The notes beneath the pieces were generated by a model that saw only the letters and a list, made by a program, of their open reading frames with translations, did not search any database and was not told where the DNA came from. A program made the position numbers and the translations under genes. This document shows positions 1 through 11,065 of a stretch of 64,000 nt of DNA, one piece after another (positions within the stretch are counted from its first letter, which is position 1; every line of letters starts with the position of its first letter). The stretch covers positions 14,408,743 through 14,472,742 of the forward strand of contig NC_044027.1 in NCBI RefSeq assembly GCF_900496995.4. Reading direction: 5' to 3'. Origin of the DNA: Aquila chrysaetos chrysaetos (Eukaryota; Chordata; Aves; Accipitriformes; Accipitridae).

Positions 1-178
1 ACCCCGACGCCGGACCGGGAACCGCTCGCACCCCGCAGCCGCCTCGCTCCGCAGCAAACTCTTTGCTCCCCCCGCTGCGAGGGCACCTGGGGCTGGGGCT
101 CGCCGGGGGCTCGGGGCGATGGAGGGCCCTCCGAAGAGCCCCTTGTGCTGGAGGGAGACCAGCTCTCTGCCGGCAGGG
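1..178 (+). other. CpG-rich left edge, possible 5' exon of an upstream transcript
   Basis: The first 170 bases are CpG- and GC-rich and end in a CGGCAG|GGTATT donor-like site just before a T run. In mammals IER5L and a lncRNA lie upstream of NTMT1. Nothing here is recognisable as protein. Confidence 0.2.
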
Positions 179-1384
179 TATTTTTTTTTCTTCCTCGCTC
201 TTTGTTAAGCTCCCTTTCAGCTGAAATGGCAATGCCTGGGTGTTCTGAGCTGACAATAATTGCTGCAGTCTAGACACTGTCTGGTATGAGGCACGGGGAA
301 TCAAAGAGGCCCCTTCTCTCACTGCGACTTTCACACATGCTCCCTCGCTCCGGCTCCTTCCTTCTCCCTCTCCCATGTTCCCTTGGTCTTTGCCTTCTTT
401 TTTTTTTTTCTTTTTCCCCCCTTGCTCCCCTCTATCTGCCTCTCGCCGAGATGGCGAAGAAGCGTCAGCATCTTCCCCCCCACGCTCTCCCTCTCTGCCG
501 TCTGTTCCTCTCTCCCGCTCCCCCTCTCCCTCGCTTGCTCCTTCTCTCATCTGTCTCCTCTCTCCTTCCTCCACTCTTACCTTTATGCTATTCCCTTCCT
601 CCCAAAGTTAGCAGAGAAGCGGGAGGGGGAGCTGGCAGTGCTGGGGATTTAACTCCTTCCTCGCCCTCTCGCAGGCTCTCCTCCCCATCCCAGCCCCTCG
701 CCGGAGGTCTGGGGGGGCTCGGCTGCTTTGGGGCGCTGGGCTCCTCTCTGCCGCCCGAGCCCACGCTGGGGCTGGAGCATCGGTCCTGCGAGAGGTTGAG
801 GAGGTGTCTGGCAGGGTTGGATGCAGCCCGGTTGGGGTGAAGGGGACCGATGCACCCTCCTTCCCGGCACTGGGAGCCAAGGGGAGCCGCCAGCATCCCA
901 GGGCTCATCTTGGGTTGTCCCCTCCAGCGAACTCGGCACAAGATGGGAGATTGATCTGGGGCTGCCCTGGCCACGTTCGCCCTGGTGCCGTGGGCAGGAG
1001 GAGGGCGGTTTGCTCTGCAGCAGGTGCTGCCTCTCCCACCACCGGCGGCGATCACCTTTGCTCTCCCCTTGCCTTCCCCACACCACGGATGTCTCCCAGC
1101 CGCGCGGGAACCCATCCTTGGGGATGTAGGTTGCTCCTTCCAGCGCTGTAGCAAACCAAAAGGAGATGGTTTTTCCACCCACCCACCCACGCCAGACCTT
1201 AGCGGAGCTTGCCGTGCTGCTAGAAGGAGAGATTCATCCGAGCTCACACGTAGCTTGCAGCAATGCCGCTGCCTCGGGCTGAGCTCAGCTGCCCTGGCGC
1301 TGCCCTGTGCCCGCTGCAGGCTCCGGCCGGGCCATGTCCCACCGGCATTTTGGTGGGATGCCACACGGCCAGTTCCAGTCACGC
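179..1384. other. Non-coding; pyrimidine-rich tract
   Basis: A long CT-rich stretch (about 360-600) and GC-rich plain sequence follow. Several open frames occur but none has a domain, and all are composition-driven. No gene is seen. Confidence 0.6.
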
Positions 1385-1500
1385 TCAGGAATTAGGCTTT
1401 TCCGCTATAATGCTATTAGCAGATAATTTCTAGCTCAACCCTGGACTTCTATTAACCTCTGATCCCTGTGCGAAAGACCCTTTTTCTGTAAAGCCCAACA
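1385..1500. other. AT-rich candidate conserved element
   Basis: It contains TATAATGCTATTAGCAGATAA and TTCTATTAACC, homeodomain/GATA-like sites, inside GC-rich DNA. A similar short block is at 1785-1850. Conservation is only inferred. Confidence 0.3.
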
Positions 1501-1544
1501 AAGAATGCCAAGTTTTGGGTAATGTGAGATCTCATCACAGAGGA

Positions 1545-1640
1545 CAGACCGTAAATGCTCTTACAAGTGGGGAAACTGAGGCAAGAGGCGGTGAGCCCAT
1601 TGGGTCAGGCTGCCGAAGCCAAAGCTGCCGTGGGGCCACA
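1545..1640 (-). mobile_element. Degenerate MIR/CORE-SINE relic
   Basis: TTACAAGTGGGGAAACTGAG followed by GCAAGAGG resembles the reverse-complement MIR core (GAGGAAACTGAGGCACAGAGAGG). What follows (GGTGAGCCCATTGGGTCAG) is diverged. Ancient copies of this family persist in amniotes. Confidence 0.4.
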
Positions 1641-1849
1641 CAATTCCTCTCTGTGGGACCCAAATTTGGGGTCAGGCATTTGCACGCTGGCAGAGCCGTT
1701 AGCTTGGCTGTCCGTGGGCACAGCAAGCAGCTCTCCGCGCGACCTCCAGCATCTCGGTGGCGGCCGTGCTGCTTGCTTACCACGGAAAAGTCACATTAGG
1801 AAAGTATGCGATGTATTTTTAACTGTCTATAATGCAATTTAACAGCTGG

Positions 1850-3214
1850 AAAGGAGGAAGAAAGCCAACCCCATACAATCAGGCAGATCTCTGCTGTCCG
1901 CAAGCGAGGGCTTGGTGGACTCGAGGTTTTTCAGTATGGTTGGGGGCCTTGTTTGGGAAAAAGGCAGGAAACAACCTCATCCTTGAGACAGGCTCTGGCT
2001 CAAGGAAGACAGTGAGTGCAGGATGGAGGCCAGAGGACCCAGCAGCTCCTGGCATGAGACACTTGTCCCCGAAAGCCACCATGCTGTCCATATCTGTAGA
2101 AGCCGAGCGCTGGGGCCAGATCTGATTCCCCCAAAGAGCTGGGTGTCTTGGCCGTGCTTTGGCGTTGGGATTCTTTGCATGCTCTGGCAACGGGGCTTGC
2201 AGCGGGGGTTCTGGGAGTCAGGCTCTTCACAACATCTGCTCTTTACTGGAGGCACTTAATACGGGACACATTTGCCCCTGCCGTCCCCAGTCCCAGGTTC
2301 CTGTGATGCTCCCGGGGCTGGATTTGCTGCGGAGAGAGGTGCTGCCAGGCTGCACCACCACCCTCCTCCCCCGGGACGGGGAAGGGTGCGTGCCCCCCCC
2401 CACTGCTCTCCCACCCAGACCCCCAGCACCTTCTGCTGCGTGCAGGGAGGGAGCTCAGCGAGGCTGCGGTGTGAGCAGAAACGCTGCGCCCAGGGTCCGA
2501 TGCATTGCCTCCTGCCTTCCCTGCCTGCATCCTGGGGCAGTGCCTGCCTCCCGTGCACCGAGATCCTGCCAGTGAGGGGTAGAAACGGCTGCTCTTTGTG
2601 TTCCTCTCCATGCCATTCAGGTAGAAGTGCTCATCCACCGCCAGTAATGGGTCTCTAACAGGGCTGAACACTAACGGGGACCCTCCGCAGCGTGGGGGCT
2701 CTTTGGGCAACAGTAGTAGGGCTTTCCTGGAGCGGTTGGGTTGGTTTGCTGCCTCCAAGCAGCTGGATGTTTAGGGGGGGCAAGTTTGCTGTCATCATTG
2801 GTGTTACTCCCCCATGATTCTCCTTGGAGGACTTCCCCCCCCCACCATGGTCCCCAAGACTTAGAGGAAGAGAGCGAGACTATCTCCAGCCTTGTCCCAG
2901 GGGACACCCCCGTGGCGAGACTCATGTGAGTAGCTGATTTTCCCCAGCTTGGAGGCTGGAAGCTGCCGGCAGCTGGTTCGTATATTCAGGGCTTTATACA
3001 CACACTGTAAAAATGAGCCATGGGACGGCCCGGCGGGGAGGGGGCTCGGTGGTGGGGGGCTCTGGAAAGCGCTTGGAGGATGTAGGACCTGTCGATACTC
3101 AGAGCTGCTGCTGTTTGCACACCTTTGGGGGGAGTGATGTGAAGTCAGATGGAGTCTCCTAGGGCTGGGGGGTATCTCGCCGGGCAGAGCATCACTGGGC
3201 TTAGAAAGGGCTGA
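1850..3214. other. Non-coding, nothing recognised
   Basis: GC-rich unique sequence with short C or G runs near 2400 and 2840. No gene, RNA or repeat is recognised. Confidence 0.5.
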
Positions 3215-3335
3215 TAGTGGGAGAGCAAGCAGAAACACAGGCACGGGGAAGGAAAACAACTTGCTGAAGGTCATCCCCAGGCCAGCAGCAAAACCAGGAA
3301 TAAAATCCAGGTGTGCCGAGCTGGTCCTTGGGTTG
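3215..3335 (-). mobile_element. MIR/CORE-SINE relic
   Basis: AACAACTTGCTGAAGGTCAT, then AAAACCAGGAATAAAATCCAGGTGTGCC spaced by about 15 bp, follows the MIR core order (AACTTGCCCAAGGTCACA ... GGGATTCGAACCCAGGTCTGCC) in the reverse orientation. This is the clearest of the MIR-like copies in the window. Confidence 0.55.
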
Positions 3336-4819
3336 TTTTCACGCACGTGGTTGCATTAACGCTGCTGCCCCTGGGCAGGGGCCATTAACTACAGAAGTAG
3401 TTTCCCAAAGCCACCAGTGCCCTCCGGAGCCACACTGCAGGCTTTGGGGCAGGTTTGCATCTTAGAGGAGAGGTCTGGATATTTGGGGTCCCATTTTCCC
3501 TTGGAGCATCTTCCAAGCCCAGCTGCTGGGTGGATGGCAAATGCCATTGGATGCTGGCTGATAAGGCCGAGTGGTTAAAAACACCGCCTTTATTTGGAAG
3601 CTTATCTCCAAATCCTAATGAAAACAGACACAGAGGGAAGCCAGGGATAGCAGAGGGGGAGGACTCGCACCCCAGTGCGGTGGGGACCGGGACTGGATGA
3701 TGCTGAGCAGGGGGACCTGGTGGGTTTTGGAGTCTGGCTGGCTCTGGCACAGGGGGAGGTGAGATTTAAAAGCTTTGGGGCAAAACCAAGGAACCAGGGC
3801 AAGACCGTTGGGTCCCCTGTGCCTGGGGAGGGCAAACCTGCAGGGGCAGCTGCGGTCTCCTCCGAGCACCCCAAATCTGGGAATCCTCCCGAGCTTTTTT
3901 TTAATTAGGGGCTCAATGAGGAAGAAAAACCTTGAAACCAAGGAAACGAGGGAGACAAAAAGGAAAATGTCAGCTCCTGCAAGGCAGAGCGAGCTGGCTC
4001 CAGCACCCTGGGGTGAGGGTGGGTGCTGCCCCTGCTGCCGTGACCTCTCCTCTGCGGCTGGGGAGCAAAAAGGTGACCAGATTGGGATACAAAAAAAAAA
4101 CAGAGAAGGTGAAAGGAAGGGTCTTGTGCAGGGAGGGGTGAAGGGCTTCACCCTGGAGGGTGCTGAGCCGCTCGGGAGGAGACTGCTTTGGTGCCAAGAG
4201 GGATGACGGAGGAGGCGAGCAGAGGTTTTTAGGGCATGCTGTGGGGCAGAGAGCAGCTATGGTGGGCTCAGCAATCCCACGAGGAGCTGGACTTCCCAGA
4301 CACCAAAATAATATTCCCAGACCAAAAGTTATGGGGTAGCGGGGCTGGGAAAACTGGGGATGAGACGTGCGCGTGTGTGTGGATGTAGTCGCGGCTGTGC
4401 CAAGCCCCATAAATCACAGCGGTGCGGACTGAAGCTCCATCGAAGGAAATTCTTCCTTGCCAGATTTGGAAATTTCCCCTCAACAACCTCAATTTTCCCC
4501 ACCAAGAGGCAGAGACGCGGGATCCCGATTACGACAAGTGCAAAACCTTACTGGGGAGCCAGTATCGCGACGGAGGGGTTCGCTGCCCTGCAGCCCACGG
4601 TGATGGGGGTGCAGAGCCCTATTTCTCCCCACGCCGGGCCAGATCCGGAGCGGCGCTAAGGGTCTGAAGGTGCGTGCCGCCATCGCCCCATCCCTCGCTC
4701 TCGCTCTCCCCATCCACGGCCGGCCTGGCCCAGCTCTGCCGTGCTGGGGGAGCGTAACTTGATATTTTTCCTGCGCGTTCCCCCAGAGGGTTTTTTCCAT
4801 TACACAGGCAGAGCAGAGC
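3336..4819. other. Non-coding with an A/T-richer patch
   Basis: A small AT-rich patch at 4425-4505 (GGAAATTCTTCCTTGCCAGA) may be a conserved element. The rest is unremarkable. A tRNA-like A-box at 3563-3580 has no matching B-box. Confidence 0.45.
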
Positions 4820-5560
4820 AGAGTGAAGCTGCCTGCTCGCCCGCTCGCCCGGCTCCCCCGCCTGCAACCTCTGGCACCGCTTTTCCAGCGGCACATTGTG
4901 CAAATGTAACCTTTCAGCGAGCCACTCCTACGGCAGGAAGCCGGGGGGCTCCGCTCCTGCCAGGAACGCAGCCGGCGCGGAGCTGGAAGGCAGCCCGTTA
5001 ATCAGAGCCGGCTGACAGCGAAGCACACATCCTGGGCAACAGATTTCTGCTCCCTCTCCCTCGCCCGCTCAGCCTCGCCTTCCCGCTCCTGCTCGCTGCG
5101 GCTCAGCTACGCCGCTCTATCCTGCCTTCCCATCCTCATCCTCCTCACCCTCGTCCTCCTCTTCCTCCCCGTCCTCATCCTCGGGCCGCCGACCGGGCTC
5201 GTGCTCCCCCGGGCGCTCTCTTCGAGGGCTGCCCATGCCGCTTGGCGTGACGCCGCTCGGGGTCCCGGCGGGGACCCGGCACCCCCCGGCATCCCCGTGA
5301 GGAGGGGACCGGCCGCGGGATGCGATGGCAGCCACGCCGAGGCGAAGCGCGCACCGGAGCGTCGTGTCCGTTGCCGGCCAGCAGCGCTGAGCTCAGGGAT
5401 GCTGTGCCGGCGGATGGGACCCATGTGCGGCTATGGTGGGGGCTCACTGCTGAGCCCCCAGCCCTCCCCGGGACCTTGTACGGGGTCCCCCCAGCAGCGT
5501 CACCCAGCCGGGGACTCCTCGTGACGCCGCGGTCTAGGCTGTGCCCCCATTGCCGGGTCG
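4820..5560. promoter_or_regulatory. Orphan CpG island
   Basis: High CpG density with GC boxes, about 16 kb upstream of the NTMT1 promoter and with no recognised gene next to it. A TCCTC-rich repeat (5120-5180) makes an acidic frame on the minus strand. It may start a lncRNA; human has LINC00963 in the comparable interval. Confidence 0.4.
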
Positions 5561-7000
5561 CAGTAATTTTCCTCTCTCTTTGACCACGACAGCAGCGCTT
5601 TGAGGCAGCGCCTTGCCCACCTCCAGCCTGCTATAAAAAAAACAAACGGGAGCTTTTATCGCCTGCGTGGGCAGCGAACACGTCGCAGGGGCTCTCCTCC
5701 GCTCGTGCCCAGCTTAGTCCGGGCGCGCCAGCGCATCCCCACCAGCGCCAGCGGCCGCTCGGGGAGGATTTATCCCTGGGTCATCTCCGTGGGGCCGCAG
5801 CAGCTCGCGGCAGCACGCCAAGGCCCTGCACCGTATCTCGGATGTGCTGGCCCTGCCGGTCTCTCCCCAGGGAGAGGGGCTGGCTGAGCTGAGAACTGCA
5901 TCCCTGGCGGGGAAGGCTGGGGTGGCCGCGTCGGCCAAGGGGATGGCCGGTGGTGCCAGCTTGGGTAGTGTTCCCCAGGTGCCAAACACACCCTCATGTC
6001 CGGGTAAAGTCCAGCGAGGAGGAAAAGACGGGTGAAGAGACCCCATCGTCACCTTCACCCGTGCAACAAGTTCCCTTCAGCGCAGGAGTGCGGGGCGGTG
6101 CCGGTGTTGGGCACCTCTGCACCCTCACTTTGGGCTTGCTAGGAGCGAAAGGCCACCGAAAATGGTCACATCCAGCTCGGTTTCTCCTCAGCTCCTCCTG
6201 CCCCTGCATGACCAAGCGCTGAGGCTTTTTCTCCCGCAGCAAAGTCCGCTCGGAAGCACCAGGGCCCCCTCCAGCCAGGGACTGCCACACGGTGCCGTGA
6301 CTTTGGGGGCTGGATTTATCCCCCTCCTAATTGCAAGTGCATAAAAATCAGCTGTCTAAGCCGTGTGGGATTTCTGGGCTCACAGGCATGGCCGACCAGA
6401 GATGCAGGGGGCACTTTTATCCTCTCCTGACATGGGTTTGCTTTGCTGAGGACGAGGAGTTTGATTTTTGGAGCTGCTGAGCCTGCTGTGGGCTGGGCTG
6501 CGGGTGCGAGGGCTCTTCCAGCCCAGTGGGGCTGGCACTGCAAACCCCTGCATTTATTTTTCATGTCTGATTTCTTTCTAGGTTCGAAGCACTAAATGTG
6601 CTGCATTGTAGCATCTGTTTTTGTGGTATTTCCAGCCCAGCTGGAAGCAGGAGGCACTCAAAATTCAGAGATGGAAAAAAATAACGGATCTGGTGAGATT
6701 TCAGCTTCCTGCCAAACTCACCAAACCTGGGATGCCGGGAGAGCCCTGCTGCAGGCGCAGCATCCCGGAGCCTCGACTCTTCCACCCACTTCCCGCTTTC
6801 TGCTCTTTGCTCATCCCAAACTGTCCTCTCATTCCCAAATCGCTTTCAGGACACTGCACAAAGCCTGACCCTGCTGTCGGAGCTGGGGACGGGCAGATAA
6901 TACAGTCGCTGAATTTATTTCACCTTTTCCTCTGGTTGCGAATTGTCCAGGAGCAGATGGCGATTTTCTCAAGTGTATCCGTTATTCGAAGTCACTCACT
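5561..7000. other. Non-coding with AT-rich patches
   Basis: Patches at 6550-6700 and 6895-7005 carry GCTGAATTTATTTCACC and GTTATTCGAAGTCACTCACTG and resemble conserved elements. No gene is seen. Confidence 0.4.
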
Positions 7001-10000
7001 GAGACAGCGATGGCTCAAACAAATCCCAGGCCCCCTGCAAAGCCATCATTTGGTCTTTCCATCTGCCCAGCCGCCACCGTCGGCGTGGGCTCGGCTTCCG
7101 CCAGCGAGCCGGAGGGAAGTGGGGAGGCAGGAAAAGCCGATGGATGGGGTCAGCCCCATCGCCTGCGCCTTTCTCCCCCTTCATCTCCGCGCCGTGCCCG
7201 CAGAGTGCGAAGCTCCGGAGGCTGTCAGGAATGGTTAGGATCCACATCCCAGCTTTGCTGGGTTTGGGGGGTCGGGGCTGCTCTGGCTGGCTCACACGGT
7301 GCCTTCCTGTGCCTGTGATGGGGTGAGGCTGACTCACTGGGAGAGTGCCCAGTTGCAAACTGGGAAGCTGATTCTCCAGAGAACGTGCCAGTGGCTGTTT
7401 GTGCTGCACCTCCCTGCCCAGTCAGGGGGTAAATGGGTGCTTTTAGGGTGGTGAAACACCGAAACAGCCCTAGGAGACCTCATGTATGCAGCAGTCCCTG
7501 GGGCACAGGCTGGTGTCGCGCCGAGGGTTTCTCTGTGCAGGAGTGTGCCCAGCTATGGGTGATGGATATGACAAGGGGACCTGCAAAAGCAGCCGGGGGA
7601 TGACTGCAGGCGGCCAGAGCCCTCCCAGTGTTGGTGGCACTTTCCTGGGGGAGCCTGGGCAGGTCTGGGAGGGATGGGCTTTGCCCAGCCGGCATCTGCC
7701 AACCTCCTACGGCCTCTCCGAGGGGACCTGCATGCCCGCGGCTCTGCTCCGGGTGCTGCCAGACTGGTGAGAGGCCAGGCACTGGTTTTAATCCACCCCC
7801 AGGATAACTACCCCCCAGAAAACCCCCACCCACCCCAGTGTAATTGTCAGAATGGAGAAAAATGGGAAGAAGCACATGAATTCCCAAGCTCACTCTCAGC
7901 CCAGCAGTCGGTCCCTGGGGCTGGGGCGTCTTCCCCACCTAGAGAGGGGCTGAGCCGGGGAAATGCTCCCGCTGTGATCTGCTCCCTCCTCCTGGCTGTA
8001 TTGGCCTTTTTTCCTTCCTCATCTTCTCTCTTTTTCCCTCCCGGTGACCCGCAGGGAAGGGGCCAGGCTGGCCGGAGGGGACCCGCTGCCCTCACAGGGG
8101 ACATGTGGGGACCCCACTGTAACTGGAGCCATGCGGGAGGCACTGGGGGGGCTTTGAAGGATTCACAAAGGGTGAAACACTTTGAAATGCAGTTTCCTCT
8201 CCCCCCCTCCACCTCCCCCCGGGCTAAACAAATACCCCTGGCCAGGAGATGCCTCCCCATCCCACAGGCTTTTGTTCCCAGGCCTTTGTCCAGGGCTGGG
8301 GAAGGGGCCAGGACCCCCCTGCCTCCCTGGGGACACCCGTTCCGACAGGGTCCTGCGCTGCCTGGGATGCTGAGAGGGAGGCAGGAGGTGAGAGCTGGCT
8401 GTGCCCCTCGCCGCAGGGCTTGGGGACACCCTATGTGCCACCTTAGTGGCCTCCAGCCGCTGTCCCCCTTGCTTGTCACCCCGCTGCCACTTTTTGCCCG
8501 TCCCTGAGAGCTACTCATGGGACAGGTCCTGGTCCGTCCTGTCCCCTCCTGGCACCCTGCCACCAGCACAGCCCGCAGACTCTGCACAGCGGCAGTGCCA
8601 CCAGCTCATATCCCCCGGTGGGGACACCCCCAGATGCTAATCTACACCCAGCACCCATGGGACCCTCCAGGCAGAGGGGCACCGGCCATCTCCCCATTGC
8701 AGGGACCCCACAGAAGAAGCCCAAGCAAAAATTACGTGGGTTTTGCAGAGACCTCTGGCCCCCCAGGAACCCATCACCACTGGGCTTTTCATTTACATCC
8801 CAAAAGCCACTTTAATTACACCCCCGGGGAGGGATCACTTCAGGGAGTTGCTTTCTGGGGCAAAAAGTCGGTGGAAAAAAACCCCTATAAACAGTCAAAC
8901 AACCCCGATGTGACCGAGGAGACTCCAGTACCAGGCTCAGACAACCGTCCCTGCTAGAGACACTCTTGCTCTGTGCAAAAGAAACACCTCAATTAACTCA
9001 AAGCAAAGGTGAGACTCCAAATGAAGCCGCTGGAAACCAAACCCCGACTTTGCCCTGGAGCGAAGCATTTCTCTGGTGACCATGTTTGGAGGAAAACAGG
9101 ATTGTTTGAAATGTCCCCTGTTGTTCCTGCCTCACGCCAGGAATTACAAGAAAAAAAAAAAATACCCCTTTTTTTGTTGAAACTGTGCAAGTGTCCCTAG
9201 GATGGGCAGAAACCATTTGCACCAGCCTCGTTGATCCTTTCATGTCCCTGTCCCCACGGGGCCGGGCAGCCGATGCTGGTCCAGCCTCTCTGGCCGGCTG
9301 CAGCCAGAGCTGTGCAGAGCCTTTCCAGACAACAAAAGCTCTCAGGCTGCCTCATTTCCCGCTGCCTTATCTCCCTCCACGATGGCCAGGTTATCAGGAG
9401 GTGGAAAAGGCCTCAGGACACCCTGACCCCAGTCCCTGGGGGCCGGGAGCCCAGGCAGGGGCGGGCGATGGCTGTGGGTGGGGGGCAAAGCTTCGCAAAG
9501 GGCGAAAACGAGGGGCTGTCAGCACTTGGGGGTCCCATCCTGCGTGGGGCAGAGCCCTTTTTCTCCTGCTGAGGTCTTCATTGCGCGCAGCGGGGTGGGC
9601 GAAACCTCCCCGGAGAGCAGCTTTGAGGCTGGGGCAAGCACTGAGACCTCCAGTCGCCTGCTTGTCACCTCCACCCGCAGGACAGCCCTGGGGATGCTGA
9701 GCCCCGGCGGGGCGAGCGGAGGAGGCTGCGGGGCCGGCCGGTGGGGAAAGCAGCCCCGCAGCCGAGCTCCGCGCTTGTCACCCAGACAAGAGATCAATAA
9801 CTAATTTCACTGCAGCAGCAGCGCCGGTTTTTTTCCAATAATTGTGAGCCGGCGGTGGGGAATGAGGCTCTCAGCACCGCTCCACACCAGCCTGCACCCG
9901 ATCAATCGCCACACCGCTGGGGCAGCAGGAAAACTCATTTTTCTCCTTTTCTTCCCTCTCTCCCGCCTCCTCCTGCTCCATCCCTCCTCCTCCCAGCATG

Positions 10001-10424
10001 GTGCTGGACTGTGTCCCCACGCTGGGTGGGATACGGGCTCGGGCTTTCCCGAGCTGTCCCCATGGTAGCGGGGGCAAGGGCTGAGCCTCCTGTGCTGCCT
10101 CAACAGCCCTGAGCGCTTCGGTCCCTGTCACCTGCGGGCCAGACCTGCCCCCATGCAGAGACCATTGGTCCCAGCGGCTTGGATGAAGGGGGCAGAGAAG
10201 CGGTTTCTCCTCTCCCCGGTGGGATCAGGGGCTCCTGAGGGTGCCCTGGCCACCGGGCTGTGACCTTTGGTGGCCTGTTGGTGCCTTTTTGTGGTCCAAA
10301 TGTGCCCCTTATTTTTATAGTGATACAGAGGGAAATCTCTAGGTTTTCATCTCCTGAGCGGTTGGTCTGCTCCAGGGCACGAGCCGTGCTGAGTTTCTCC
10401 CGTAACTATCCTTTACCCCTTCTG
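7001..10424. other. Non-coding, nothing recognised
   Basis: GC-rich unique sequence, with an A-run at 9151-9162 and small AT patches at 8795-8820 and 8985-9005. Long open frames (for example 7674-8507) have no domains. No gene is seen. Confidence 0.5.
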
Positions 10425-10530
10425 CTTCTGTAACCCCACCATGCCTCAGTTTTCCCCATATGTATCTATAATAGATGGGGCTGAGAACATCCCCTCCTGC
10501 TCCCTCCCATGCTGTTATGAGCCACCGTGG
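10425..10530 (+). mobile_element. Degenerate MIR relic, forward orientation
   Basis: TGCCTCAGTTTTCCCCATAT then CTATAATAGATGGGGCTGAG matches the order of the MIR core (TGCCTCAGTTTCCTCATCTG ... AATGGGGATAATA), followed by TGCTGTTATGAG like the MIR GTTGTTGTGAGG. Diverged but ordered. Confidence 0.45.
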
Positions 10531-10964
10531 GCTCCATGTCCGGAGCAGAAGGTGTTGCTCGTTCCTAGGTCACAGAGTAGCTCTTGGTTTTGGGGTCCCC
10601 AGGCTGATCTGTGGGGTCCCGTGATCCGTGTACCCACAAGGCAGCAGAGAGCGATGCTGTGCGCTCAGCATCTCCCTGGGATCGAGAGAAGAGATGCTCA
10701 GACAAGGGTGGAGACACCTTTGGATCTCTCCGATACCTCTGGTGCGTTTTGGACGAGTTGCTGCGCTTGGGCACTGCAGCGAGGAAGACTCAGCAGTAGG
10801 TTTGTCACTGCAGGATCTTCCAAGCCCGTCCAAGCACCATACACCCAGTACAGAGGGCAGCAGTGTGGCCCCTCATCCTTTCTCCCTAATTTAAGACCCC
10901 CCTCCTTGGTTCCCCAAGAGCATCCCCATGAATTAAACACCGCCTTTGCTGCGGAGCGCCAAGC

Positions 10965-11065
10965 GCTGCCTGCATAATTTCAAAGTTTTATTACTTGCCT
11001 TGAAGGCACTTATTGATTGGGGTCCTCTCCAGCTGATGGAGCTTTTAGTATGGCCTGGGCTGGCC
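10965..11065. other. AT-rich candidate conserved element
   Basis: GCATAATTTCAAAGTTTTATT, CTTATTGATTGG and AGCTTTTAGTATGG lie together in an otherwise GC-rich context. It has no coding potential. Confidence 0.3.

Noticed and set aside
3555-3600. tRNA-like A-box (GGCCGAGTGGTTAA)
   Set aside because: No B-box GGTTCGAATCC at the right spacing and no cloverleaf-compatible acceptor stem, so it is probably chance or a very old SINE head.
5117-5335. Minus-strand 72-codon frame with an acidic tail
   Set aside because: The acidic tail comes from a TCCTC repeat within a CpG island. There is no family match and other frames are equally open.
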